Of a stretch of DNA of 64,000 nt, positions 40,128 through 49,580 are shown piece by piece. Position numbers and translations under genes: made by a program. The notes beneath the pieces are model-generated. The model had not been told where the DNA came from. It saw nothing but the letters and a program-made list of their open reading frames with translations, and did no database searches. Every line of letters begins with the position of its first letter. Positions within the stretch are counted from its first letter, which is position 1. Origin of the DNA: Macrostomum hystrix (taxonomy: Eukaryota > Platyhelminthes > Macrostomidae); contig CATNEN010000025.1 in assembly GCA_950097015.1 (NCBI GenBank), positions 5,508,001 to 5,572,000 on the forward strand, written 5' to 3'.

Positions 40128-40623
40128 ATTGCATTTTGTTAGTCAAGTTTCTAAGCCCAGGCATCCCAAACATTAGCGGCGTGGCTTGACCTTCTTGTTG
40201 CATCGTCCAAAGGGGGATTACGGGATCGCATCCATCCCTTGCGCGGGCAGCTTATCTGATGCTCGAATCGGCAGAAATTCTTGGTTGAAGGCGATGCAAA
40301 ATATTGCACATGGCAAGCAACACTATATCTGGTTGAGGCAACCGTTTTTTCTTATTTTTCCCTAAACCCAGTAGAATCGGCGGCCCAGGTACCTCATGTA
40401 GCTTTACAGTCACAGACTGTGACGCATAAAATAATATTTACAGCTTTTACACACGCCGCAACAAATTAGGCAAGTGTCCGCTATGGCTGAACCACTTTTT
40501 CCTCTGTCTTGGCCTGAACTAACATGCTCCATAACTTGCACTGAATAATCGAATTGCCTTCAAGTGTAACACGAGTGCGACAATTTAGACAGCTGCATTT
40601 TTCTACACCAAACTGACTCCATC
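40128..40623. other. Unique spacer
   Basis: About 500 bp of non-repetitive DNA. A block GGGATCGCATCC near 40219 faintly resembles a B box, but I cannot assign it to SINE-1 or SINE-2. No gene seen. Confidence 0.4.
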
Positions 40624-41163
40624 ACTCACCTCCTTTTTCCATCACTCACCTCCTCTTCTCCCTCACTCGCCTCCTCATCTCCCTCACTCACCTCCTCATC
40701 TCCACCACTCACCTCCTCATCTCCCTCACTCACCTCCTCATCTCCCTCACTCACCTCCTCATCTCCACCACTCACCTCCTCATCTCCCTCACTCGCCTCC
40801 TCATCTCCACCACTCACCTCCTCATCTCCCTCACTCGCCTCCTCATCTCCCTCACTCACCTCCTCATCTCCACCACTCACCTCCTCATCTCCCTCACTCG
40901 CCTCCTCATCTCCACCACTCGCCTCCTCATCTCCCTCACTCACCTCCTCATCTCCCTCACTCACCTCCTCATCTCCATCACTCACCTCCTCATCTCCCTC
41001 ACTCGCCTCCTCATCTCCACCACTCACCTCCTCATCTCCCTCACTCGCCACCTCATCTCCCTCACTCGCCTCCTCATCTCCCTCACTCGCCACCTCATCT
41101 CTACCACTCGCCTCCTCATCTCCCTCACTCGCCACCTCATCTCTACCACTCGCCTCCTCATCT
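40624..41163. repeat. Array 7: 21-bp minisatellite
   Basis: About 25 units of CTCCTCATCTCCCTCACT plus CAC or CGC (21 bp). The minus strand is open for 169 codons (40626-41135) as an acidic heptapeptide repeat (SEGDEEV, SGGDEEA). Variation hits first, second and third codon positions alike, which argues against purifying selection on a protein. Treated as a non-coding repeat. Confidence 0.93.
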
Positions 41164-41179
41164 CTAGATTAATAGCCAC

Positions 41180-41222
41180 ATAGATGGATAGATAGATAGA
41201 CAGATGATTGATAGATAGATAA

Positions 41223-41264
<42 letters not shown>

Positions 41265-41286
41265 GGATAGATAGATAGATAGATAG
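41180..41286. repeat. (GATA)n microsatellite
   Basis: Tandem GATA tetranucleotide with a few GATG, GACA and GATT interruptions, directly beside array 7. Confidence 0.95.
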
Positions 41287-41966
41287 GTACATAGAAAGAT
41301 ACTGTTAAGCCAGTAGTTATGTAGTTGTGTAAAAAAAGAAGCACAAAGATAAAGCAAAATATTTTCTTCTTTGACGAAAGCTACACAAAAACACAGTGAG
41401 AAAGAGACACAGGAAAAAGATGAAAACGCAGCAGAGAAAGAGAGGGTCACACTGCTGTAATGCGTGTGGAGGACAGGCAGTTAATGATGGCTGTCTTCCG
41501 TCTAACCCAAATTCTTCCCCACTCAACCCTCGCGCCGTCTGTGCTGCCTTTAATGAGGCTCATTTTGATCTCAACTCGGAGTGGCTGGCTGCAGATGAGG
41601 AGCAAACAGGTTGTCCCCGAACTGATTTGCCCCTATCCTCAAGTCAAGTGGACGTTATCCCCGCCTCAAGCCTTCCAGCTTCCCAATAGTTGCCCCTCTC
41701 GTGGGTCGTTTGAGTCGGTTCGACCCCCCAAAACTGCCCTGCCACCCCTCTCCCGTCCCTAAACCATTATTTTCCCAATTTACTCTTTCAAATGGAAATC
41801 ATTTTGGTTTTTAAGAAGGCTAGGGTTGTATGGATTTTAACTCTGGTAATTTTGGTCGAAACATAGAAAGTGGAAGACATTTCTGACAGTGAGGTCGAAG
41901 GTTCGCATCTCAACCCAAGGGAGACTATCGATATTTTATGAAGCCATTAATTAATGTCATTAAGTG
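41287..41966. other. Unique region, GC-richer block at 41450-41760
   Basis: Two overlapping plus-strand ORFs (41396-41689 and 41460-41762) cross a block that is GC-richer than its surroundings. Neither shows a known domain, a convincing exon boundary or repeat structure. It could be a fragment of an unrecognised mobile element or an old exon. Not called. Confidence 0.35.
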
Positions 41967-41972
41967 AGTAGC

Positions 41973-42009
<37 letters not shown>

Positions 42010-42122
42010 TAAGTAGCATTAGTAGTAGTAGTAGTAGTAGTATCAGTAGTAGTAATAGTAGCAGTAGTAGTAGTAGTAGTAGTATTTGTAGTAGTAGTAG
42101 TATTAGCAGTATTAGTAGTAGT
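41967..42122. repeat. (AGT)n trinucleotide microsatellite
   Basis: About 50 AGT/GTA triplets with scattered substitutions (ATA, GCA, TTA). Homopeptide open frames on both strands (poly-S, poly-L, poly-T) come from the repeat. Confidence 0.97.
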
Positions 42123-42732
42123 AAGTCGAGACAAACAAATCTAAAGCTTTTTATTGAATAGTTCATTCTTACGAATTCGTTACGAAACTTAACTTAACAC
42201 ACTGATCTGTAGTTATATTTGGGCATGCAAAGTGTCATGGAAACGGAACAAGACACAGTAAAGTTGTCGTTCAGATAATTAAAAGATGAGGGCATAGCAC
42301 TGGCCAATCCTAGTCCAGTGTTTTTGTGCGTATTGGTCAAGAAAAAATATTATTTTCTTAGGCTCTGTGCGTTAAAACTGCCTTTTCGCTTTGTCATGAT
42401 TTAGAAAGGCGGGATTGGCATTAGCCATGTGATTTTTGTTTGAAATGAACAAAATATTGGTTAATAACTTAAAAAATTGCATAGTTTCTCATTTTAACTT
42501 TCTGATGTCTCTAAAACGAAAAAGGAAGAAAGCATTTTTGGATCTGAGCGCAGCTTAGCAGAAAAAAATAAAACCCGACATGCAGAGAGTTAATTAAGTA
42601 ACGATTTTCGACAGAAAGATAATTAACATAGGTTTCTCGAATTCTTTAATAACTCAGTTTCTTTGGTTGTTTTTAGTCAAGAACAATTGAAATCTACTAA
42701 TGCAGCACTCCAATCTGGTAAAACTTTTTTTT
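42123..42732. other. AT-rich 3' flank of the STPG2-like gene
   Basis: Downstream of the STPG2-like stop codon. On the minus strand, possible polyadenylation hexamers are ATTAAA (plus 42645-42650) and AATAAA (plus 42149-42154). I cannot choose between them. Confidence 0.35.
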
Positions 42733-42985
42733 CTAAAAATAGAAACAAGGACTTCACCCTTCTCAGCCAATCAAAAATTGTAGTTCGTACAGAAAAAATA
42801 AATCGACCGATAAAGTTAATTGGCTAACCAAGGAAGTCAAGTGTCGGTCTCTAAAAATAGAAACGAAGACTTCGCCATTCGCAGCCAATCAAAACTTTTT
42901 GTGCGTACAGAGGAAAGAAATCGGCCGATGAATTTAATTGGCTACCGGAGAAAGTCGATTTCTAAAAATAGAAACAACTCTATTC
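42733..42985. repeat. Two and a half direct repeats of ~115 bp
   Basis: CTAAAAATAGAAAC begins at 42733, 42851 and 42962 (spacings 118 and 111). The first two copies continue with GACTTC, then AGCCAATCAAAA, CGTACAGA, and a TAATTGGCTA block. The third is cut after about 20 bp. Divergence between copies is about 15-20% by eye. A related TCTATAAATAGAAACAACC occurs alone near 44200. Function unknown. Confidence 0.7.
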
Positions 42986-43037
42986 TCCTCGAAACCCTAA
43001 CTGCTTCTATTGTTAAATCTTCGTCCGCGGCATTCAC

Positions 43038-43166
43038 TCAAGCCCGAATCACGTAGGAGTTTGTCGCAGTCTGTGGCGCAGACTCTTTCGCTAGCAGCTT
43101 GATGGGATTACCCAGCGTCGCATTGTGCGTCGATCGAAGCACCGAACTCTCCACGGCGGGCGATAT
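43038..43166 (-). CDS. STPG2: STPG2-like exon 7 (terminal)
   Basis: Acceptor TTTTTCAACGCCAG/ATATCG, phase 0. It encodes 42 residues (ISPAVESSVL ... NSYVIRA) and a TGA stop at plus 43038-43040. The end SAPQTATNSYVI looks like a degenerate last STPGR motif. The phase match with exon 6 supports this as the last exon. Confidence 0.75.
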   Translation of the reverse strand: MSPAVESSVLRSTHNATLGNPIKLLAKESAPQTATNSYVIRA

Positions 43167-46100
43167 CTGGCGTTGAAAAATAAATGTCCGAGTTTGAAAT
43201 GGAAACGAAAAAAGGAAGCAGACGACAAGCCAGAGAGAGAGATGGGTAGTGGATTCCGCAATGCGAAAGGGCGTATCCAAGTCCCGACTCCCATCTGTCA
43301 GTTTGCATTAGCGCTCAGTAGCAGATGAAATCATGAACGTAGCATTCTTTTCGCACTCAGTCAGATGGGGTTGGGGCCAGCATAAGAAAAGATGAAGCGC
43401 CCGCCGTTAGAAGATCTGCATCTGATAGGTGAAGTACACACACAAACACACACGCACACACACACACGCCCAGGTAACATCTATTTACTATACAGGCTGC
43501 TGAAGTGCTCGACTATGGCTTCAAGCGAAGAGATAATTAGCAAATTTTGCTTTCATCCGTTTGCTATTCTGCTTCTTTGTTATTCTACACCTCCTACCCC
43601 CCCCGCCAGCAGGGAATGGAATTCTATGTAGACCTAAGCGGCAAGCTGGTGTAAAAGCAACCAATTGCTGCTTGCATGGCTGCAACTCACGTGATAATGA
43701 TTCGGCGCCGGGGCGTCGTCCTTCCGGTCGCGGAAGCGGCTGTCTTTCAGCGGCGCAGCTCCGCGCTGATCCATGCCTGCTGTCACATTGTAACTGGCTG
43801 GGCCTGCGGGTTGAAGAAGTGTGGCAAGCAAATTACTACCCAATAAAAATAATAATTGCAGAAGGGCTGCTGGCAATGGCGAATCATTTGGTGACACTAG
43901 ACCTGCAGACAGCGAGGATGTGCCCATTTCGCTGACTCCTGAGCACACACGCACACGGACACCGTACTCAGGCACACGCTCACACAGGTTTGTACATCTG
44001 TTCTGGCTTTCTCATCGCCAGGAAGTTACAACCCAAAGTTACTATTATGGCGAACGTTAAAATAATTCCGGTTTTCAAGAACTTTTCATTCTTTGTTATA
44101 ATGAATAGACGTTCAGTATGCTCATTCCCGAAACTTCCTCAGGCTTTCCATGTATAGCGCACAGGAGAACATTCTAGAAACATATTCTCCCCGCGTGGGT
44201 CTATAAATAGAAACAACCGTCGCTGACGTAACCAACACTTTTCGGTGGCTATATCACACTACTATACAAATACGCGATACTTGTAGTTGACGATAGTTGA
44301 CCATTAATCTGTTACGCCGAGCACTTCCTGAAGGCACATACTACTACTTCCTTACAAAACTATTGGAGTCTCTTAGTGTCTTTTATTCCAAAGATACAAC
44401 AGTTACTATCCAAATCTAGATGCCAATGTTGAAATGCTGACTAAAGTTCGTTAAAGTCAATCAAATTTCATTCGGAAATATCCATAATTACGATGTAACA
44501 ATGCAAAACAAATGAACTTGCAACGCCCAAAGCTCTAACCTGTCGATCATGTGAATCACACCGCATTCTAGCACTTCATATAAGCATTCGAAAATGATCG
44601 ACTCAACTCTGCCCCATATGATTCAGTCGACTTTGACTTGTGTTTTTTCGCCCAAAGTGATTGACACCCTGGTGGCCATTTAGATATTTGTTGAGCTGCC
44701 CCTGTCAGTCATTAATCGATCTGCTCCAGTCACTCGAGTGCAGCCTAAGCCACTCTCAGATTCCTCAAAAGATCGAAAAAGTGCATTTTGAGATACCAAA
44801 TTAGTATATATGAACTAGCAATTCTAGCCCCCCTTTTGCTAGAGAACAGGAACAAATCGGTGATAAAAAAGGCCCCCAAATTAAAAGAGATTGTTAACTG
44901 TCACGGCAATGTACACGACATGCGTTAACCATAACATGCACGAGTATGCAGTTATTTTTACATTAGAGTACCCACAGCCCTCTGACAATTTACTAGCCTC
45001 ATTTACATTTCTCCGCCCCCAAAACGCACCTGGAGCGCTGGGGTCTCCAGCGAAGCCGCCGACCGGCTTGCCACCGAAACGGTCGCTAGAAGTGAAGAAG
45101 CTCTGTCGCTTCTTGGCGGCGTCGTTGCGCGGCCCATAGCCCTGCTGACGGTCGTGCAGCTTGTGGAAGGCTCGGTCCACATCGTACATGGCTGGGTGCG
45201 GCAGCTCCGACTGAATTTAAAAGTTCGTTAGATTTGACAAATAAATTAAATTATATAAGTACTTTATTTACATAACCTTCTCTATTATTTTTCTTTCTCA
45301 GTTGACGCCCACCTCACTCCAGCCGGGGAAAGCGACAGCCAATGGCGAGTGATAAGGAAGAAGATGGAAGGAAGCGGAGTGAGGTGGGTGTCAGAGGGCC
45401 GATCGGGACGTAATCAGGAAATCGTAAAACGATAAAAGGCTTGGTATGCCATCGGGTTTTTAAGCTCACCCACGATTATTAAAAAGTGGTGGACATTTTC
45501 AAAATCAGCTGTATAATCTGGATTGTTGAAACAAAAGAATGTTGCAACTCTAGCAAACATGCCATTCAAATAGCTGATGAACTTGTTGCTTGTATAATAC
45601 ATAAGAGGGTTGCAAAAGTATACTTTAGGTACTTCATGGAAACAGTTAAGCACTATAATCTCGCCACTTTGTGTCGCAAGGCTCTCTAGAACGTCAGGGA
45701 AGCCATTCTGCTGCTCAAATAATTGACTTTTGCTTTTATCCTTCTCTGTCTCGGCGCATTGTAGAAGCAATCTAAGATGGCAAAGAATTATAGAAAACAA
45801 CGCGCAGCAGGAAAATGTCAATTAAATCCGTCGATTTTTCGATTGCTCGAGAGATCAGAGAAAGAGAAAGAAAAACATTGCAGTTAGTGGGGTGGTGTGG
45901 GATAGAAGTCAATCAATTGATAGGGATCTCCGCTTTCATTTCCGCTCACGAGGAAGACGCGCCGACACCCTCCCCAGCACAGGATGCGGACCCTAGAACG
46001 ATGGAAATAAGCCGCTAGTAACTAGTTGTCTTGCAGCTCCCCTTTAGCTGTGCAATTTTTTTCGGCTCAGTGATTCTGGCCTGAAATCGCTTCATCGGAA

Positions 46101-49100
46101 AGTCGGCCTCCAGTTACTATGAAAACCGTCTCGTTTTGCTTTTCGATTTCCCTAATTTATTTTCAGAAAGTCACTAAAAATCTAGTTTTAATATTTCTTC
46201 AGTTAGAGTAAAATAAGTCTTCTATTTCATCGGAGCCACATTTATTTGGCTTTAGGGGGCCATGCAGTAAGGGGTGGCTTCACAAGGGGTAGCTTCATAA
46301 GAACGAAACTTGTGAAGGGGTCTGCATTTTTACTTTTCGGCGTTGTGAAATTTCGGTCTTGTGAAAGCCACCCGCCAGTAAGAGTGCCAACTCTGCCAAA
46401 ACTAAGATTTGAAACGGGCAGAATTGCCTTTTACTGGCTGCGGGTAGACTGTTGCCAAATGATGTGCCAGTGTCCACTCCCAAACAGCAAATATTATCAA
46501 TATGCTTTCATTTCTACTTAGAGTAGCTTGTAAAGGATCTTTGAATTCATAAAATCACCAACCTTCTCAGCTAGACCGGGATCAAAATCCCTATTAGTCA
46601 GGCTGGCAAACATGCTGGATCTCGGCTGCGTGTACTTCGACTGAAAGCTGGGCTTGTCTCGCACCTCGTAGCTGGCCGGACCGGGTCTTTCAGCCTCGGA
46701 TTTCTTCGCGAACGGCTGCATCCGGACCGCCGTACTACCGAAAGCGCCCTTCTGGGCGGCACTGAGGAACACCTTCTTCATGGACTCGGCGGCCAGCATG
46801 CCGGAGTTGACATTGTAGGCCCCGGGCCCAGGCATCAGGCGCGCGCCTGAGTCGTCCTGAAATCTGATGGCCGTATTACCGAACGGACTCTTCTTCAGGT
46901 GCACCCCGCCGCCACGCTTCAGAGCGGTCAGAGCAGTCCTGGGGTCTGAGTAGGCTCCCGGGCCAGGGGTGGCCTCCTTGGCTGAGCCGAACCGGCGCGA
47001 CTGCACCCCGAACGGGGGTCGCTCGGCCGCGTCGCCGTTGGTTGCCGCGGTAACTGCTGCCGTACCGACCTGCGTATAGGAATGCGAAAGCTTAATGGAA
47101 TGGACAAGCTTTTTTTCGAGTGGGCCGGTGGCAGAGCGGCTATCGCGTTTGCCTCTCGCACCAAGGTCCTTAAGTTCGATTCCACGGCGACGCCGCATTC
47201 ATTTGGGGCGCAGCCGCGGACAGAAGGCTTGGGGGCTTTTCGTGAAATTTACGCCCTTGAGGGCCAACCTCCAAGGCACAGTGAAATGTACACTGCCTGA
47301 CGATGAGAAAGTCAGGGCAGACGTACACTCCTGTGTGAGCGTGTGCCTGCGTACGGTATCTGTGTGTCTAGTGTCTGCGGGTCGTCACCAAATAATGTGC
47401 CATTGCCCGCAGCCCTCCTGCAATTATTATTTATTATTAACTTCCTTCCGACCAAACCCAAATCCCATCTTACTCCCACCCTTTCCAAAAGCCATCCTTC
47501 GAACCAGCCTGAATCAGAACTTCCATCAAGCCAAATCCTAATTTCCGTCTCACCAGCCGAAATCCCAGCTTCGGCTTCATCTCTACTCCCACTCAAGGGA
47601 CGAACCTCGTCAAAGTAGCCGCGCACTCCGTAGGCGCCAGGGCCAGGCACGGGATTCCTGAGCGCCTGGCGCTCCAGAATCTCATTGTAGCGCGGCACCC
47701 GCAGCTCAGCCGGCGGCTTGCCTTCGCGCACATTCATATGCACCACCTGCGCCCTCTGCGTCTCCCCGGCAATGTCATAGTCGCCCGGGCCTGGCGCCGT
47801 GGCAGCCCCGCCGGCGGTGAAATCGGCCCGCCTAGTTCGCGACTTGGACCTTTTGAGGATAGATTTTTTTGTTTCAGCTAATTAAAACATAGATTAGTCG
47901 AATTGAAATCGTCGAATTATTCATTTGTCTGATAATAAAATTATTTTTAAATAAAAATACAGTTTTTTGTTATAACGTTTTGCTTAGCACGAATTTAAAC
48001 AAAAAGTGGCTTGTCTTCACAAGAGCATTACATTTGGTTTCGCAATTACGAGAGTAGTTTTACTATTTTTCAAACAAGAATAATTAATTCTGATAAAATA
48101 GTTTTGTTGATTTAATAATGAGTTTTCTTAGTTATGAGCTTACCTAGACTTTTGTTAAAGCTATAGTTAAAAAGGAGAGGCTGTTTTAATAAAAAAGAGC
48201 AAACAAAACACGAAAAAATGTTTTGTAATAAAGAAAACATTCACGGTTCGAATCTTCATCTGCTTATAGCTGCTATACTGAGATTTGCGATTTTTGGTTA
48301 GCTGGAGAAATGGATTCAGCCGATCGAGAATAACTTCGAAAAATTCTAAATTCGACAATACGGATTATTTCTGATTTAAAACGGGACAATTTGTGGATTT
48401 TACATGCGATGTATTTAAGGCCTTTTTAGTCGACTAGACATAAGAGAATTTTGGGATTTGGCATGGGAGAATGTAGGAATTTGGAATGGGAGAATGTTGG
48501 GATTTGGCATGGGAGAATGTTGGGAGTAGTCATGGGAGAATGTTGGGAGTAGGCATGGGAGAATGTTGGGAGTAGGCATGGGAGAATGTTGGTTGGCATG
48601 GAATAATTTCGGGATTTCACAGAGAAATACAGTTAGGATTTGGCGATGAAGAATGATGGGTCTATATAGTAGGGGATCGAGTTGGGATTTTGCAAAGGAG
48701 GCTTATGTAGGGATTTTAGTTAGTCAAGCAAACGTAACTAGCAGGAATAATTAGAAAATTGTCATTAAAAAATGCCAGCTCACCAGTGGCAGCCTTTGTA
48801 ACCGTCGCCGCCACCGCCAGCGACCCTGTAGAAGGCCGGGCCCAGACTTGTGTCCCGATCCGGTGCCGGCTGTTTGACCAGCAGCCCCTGCTCATTTTCC
48901 TCGAAGCCGTAGGCTTGGCCAGGAAAGGGAATACTGGGTGCGTCGTCCACCCGTTTAAATCGAATCCGATTGCTGCGCTGCTGCTGCTGCTGAACTGCCG
49001 TCGATTCGGGAGCCACTTTGATTGCGGCCACCTGCACAGTATAGTCGGCCGGTCCCGGAGCAGTTTCCCTGCAAATTTTAGCGTGTAGAATGTGTTAAAC

Positions 49101-49490
49101 ATACAATTTCAATACCAGTCTTATTATGCTACTTACAGTAGGCGTGTTTGAATGTGACTTAATGAAAATCATCGCGAAAGATAATAATGAACTTTCTCAC
49201 CTCCGTTCAGGAAACCGAACGCTTCGATTGGCCAACGAGCTGCCTCCAATCACGGCTGACAGGCCGGAAGCGCTGAGCACATTGTACTGCCCTGGACCTG
49301 GCGCAGCGACCGTGGCATCGCTAGGCGTAAGAAAATTATCCCTGGTGCTCAGCGAGTTGAATGGCGCGTAGCCGTCTGTGCGAATCTTTGCACGCACCGG
49401 CTTGTCGGTGTCGTAGGCACCGGGACCAACGTGAATATCGGTGGCCGCGTGGCCCTGGAAGCTGAAATCGCGGCGCGCCCGATCGTACAT
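43038..49490 (-). CDS. STPG2: STPG2-like sperm-tail PG-rich repeat protein (complete, 7 coding exons)
   Basis: Seven minus-strand exons join in phase: 49490-49201, 49068-48784, 47849-47606, 47069-46563, 45210-45030, 43803-43691, 43166-43038. They give 1749 nt, 582 codons plus stop. All introns are GT-AG. The protein carries about 12 STPGR (PG-rich) motifs: HVGPGAYDT (about residues 20-28), APGPGQYNV, APGPADYTV, SLGPAFYRV, APGPGDYDI, VPGPGAYGV, TPGPGAYSD, MPGPGAYNV, RPGPASYEV, LPHPAMYDV, APGPASYNV (made by the exon 5/6 junction) and APAPNHYHI (exon 6/7 junction). The N-terminus MYDRA, followed by HVGPG, YAPF.SL..R and PGPG.YNV, matches vertebrate STPG2 as I recall it. STPGR proteins act at the sperm flagellum or ciliary axoneme. 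The human protein is shorter, about 460 residues. Other STPG/ODF3-type members are the alternative, but the N-terminal match favours STPG2. Two motif-bearing splice junctions in the right phase support the model strongly. Confidence 0.85.
43436..43468. repeat. (CA)n microsatellite in STPG2-like intron 6
   Basis: About 16 CA dinucleotides with AA and CG interruptions. Confidence 0.9.
43691..43803 (-). CDS. STPG2: STPG2-like exon 6
   Basis: A 113-nt exon between CAACCCGCAG/GCCCAG and TATCAC/GTGAGT (a consensus donor). It encodes PASYNV, DSRFRDRKDDAPAPNHYH. A SINE-1 fragment begins about 32 bp upstream of its acceptor. Confidence 0.82.
43836..44040 (-). mobile_element. SINE-1 3' fragment, sense in STPG2-like intron 5
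   Basis: Reverse complement matches the full copy at 47118-47440 over GATGAGAAAG.CAG, GTGTGAGCGTGTGCCTG, CACCAAATGAT.CGCCATTGC, and the tail CTGCAATTATTATTTTTATT. The tRNA-like head is missing. The tail ends about 32 bp before the exon 6 acceptor. Confidence 0.75.
44041..45029. other. STPG2-like intron 5, remaining part
   Basis: Mostly unique AT-rich sequence. A TATA-like TCTATAAATAGAAAC near 44200 resembles the 42.7-kb direct repeats. No exon or RNA gene seen. Confidence 0.5.
45030..45210 (-). CDS. STPG2: STPG2-like exon 5
   Basis: Acceptor TTTAAATTCAG/TCGGAG; donor GCGCTCCAG/GTGCGT. It encodes LPHPAMYDV and a basic segment ending SSDRFGGKPVGG. The final base G joins the next exon to create the glycine of an APGPASYNV motif. 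Confidence 0.85.
45303..45393. repeat. 18-bp inverted repeat with 55-nt loop in STPG2-like intron 4
   Basis: Left arm TGACGCCCACCTCACTCC (45303-45320) and right arm GGAGTGAGGTGGGTGTCA (45376-45393) are complementary except for one position, which would be a G-U pair in plus-strand RNA. It could be a small foldback element or an RNA hairpin. Confidence 0.6.
46395..46510 (+). mobile_element. SINE-1 3' fragment, antisense in STPG2-like intron 4
   Basis: Shares GGGCAGAATTGCC, GGCTGCGGGT, TTGCCAAATGATGTGCCA and the AAATATTATCAAT-type tail with other SINE-1 copies. It is 5'-truncated and ends about 50 bp from the donor of exon 4. Confidence 0.6.
46563..47069 (-). CDS. STPG2: STPG2-like exon 4
   Basis: Acceptor CTATACGCAG/GTCGGT; donor GCTGAGAAG/GTTGGT. 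It has 169 codons in phase 0 at both ends. It has three STPGR motifs (TPGPGAYSD, MPGPGAYNV, RPGPASYEV) and F..RF-type spacers (RPPFGVQSRRFG, KSPFGNTAIRF, KGAFGSTAVRM) typical of this family. Confidence 0.88.
47118..47440 (+). mobile_element. SINE-1, tRNA-derived SINE, full length
   Basis: Head with A box GTGGCAGAGCGGC (47128-47140) and B box GTTCGATTCC (47174-47183), a normal tRNA-like spacing. The body has GGCTTGGGGGCTT, GAGGGCCAACCTC and GATGAGAAAGTCAGGGC. The tail is GCAATTATTATTTATTATT. It lies antisense in STPG2-like intron 3, about 48 bp from the acceptor of exon 4. Other copies are at 43836, 46395, 52428 and 62075. Confidence 0.85.
47606..47849 (-). CDS. STPG2: STPG2-like exon 3
   Basis: Acceptor CTATCCTCAAAAG/GTCC; donor GACGAG/GTTCGT, a weak but in-phase site. 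It encodes residues 193-273 with APGPGDYDI and VPGPGAYGV. A second in-frame acceptor (CGAACTAG/GCGG, 15 bases later in the exon) would remove five residues. I prefer the first because of its pyrimidine context. Confidence 0.75.
48440..48640. repeat. Array 8: 23-bp minisatellite in STPG2-like intron 2
   Basis: About eight units of GGGAGAATGTTGGGATTTGG plus CAT, with a GGGAGTAGGCAT variant in the middle. Its reverse complement contains both CATTCTCCCA (as in arrays 2 and 4) and CCAAATCC (as in array 1). Confidence 0.92.
48784..49068 (-). CDS. STPG2: STPG2-like exon 2
   Basis: Bounded by AAATTTGCAG/GGAAAC and GCCACTG/GTGAGC. Its first base completes codon 97. It carries APGPADYTV and SLGPAFYRV, a Q5 run (CAG repeat, near plus 48980), RIRFKR, and a Gly-rich end (AGGGGDGYKG). 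Confidence 0.85.
49201..49490 (-). CDS. STPG2: STPG2-like exon 1 (coding part)
   Basis: Starts at ATG (plus CAT 49488-49490) with MYDRA and ends at GAACGGAG/GTGAGA. It encodes residues 1-96 plus two bases. It has two STPGR motifs (HVGPGAYDT, APGPGQYNV) and the segment YAPFNSLSTRDNF. The methionine is chosen because MYDRA matches the known start of the family. Confidence 0.85.
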
Positions 49491-49580
49491 TCCCCAAGCG
49501 GATTGAGAAGTTCTTAAGGACCTTGTAATAACTTTGGCCTTTTGGTTGCGCAGCCTTAATATTCACTGAAATAAGTGTAA
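49491..49580 (-). promoter_or_regulatory. 5' leader of the STPG2-like gene with acceptor site
   Basis: On the minus strand, TTTACACTTATTTCAG/TGAATATT gives a good 3' splice site (AG at plus 49566-49567), 75 nt before the ATG. There is no in-frame start between. It could mark a 5' UTR intron or a spliced-leader trans-splicing site. Confidence 0.4.

Noticed and set aside
41925-42166. Poly-Ser, poly-Thr and poly-Leu ORFs
   Set aside because: Direct translation of the AGT microsatellite on both strands.
43561-43935. Plus-strand ORF (124 codons) over 43561-43935
   Set aside because: It lies antisense to STPG2-like exon 6 and a SINE-1 fragment and has no protein character of its own.
47118-47190. 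Functional tRNA gene
   Set aside because: A and B boxes are present, but the head continues into a SINE body with several related copies and does not fold as a clean cloverleaf by eye.
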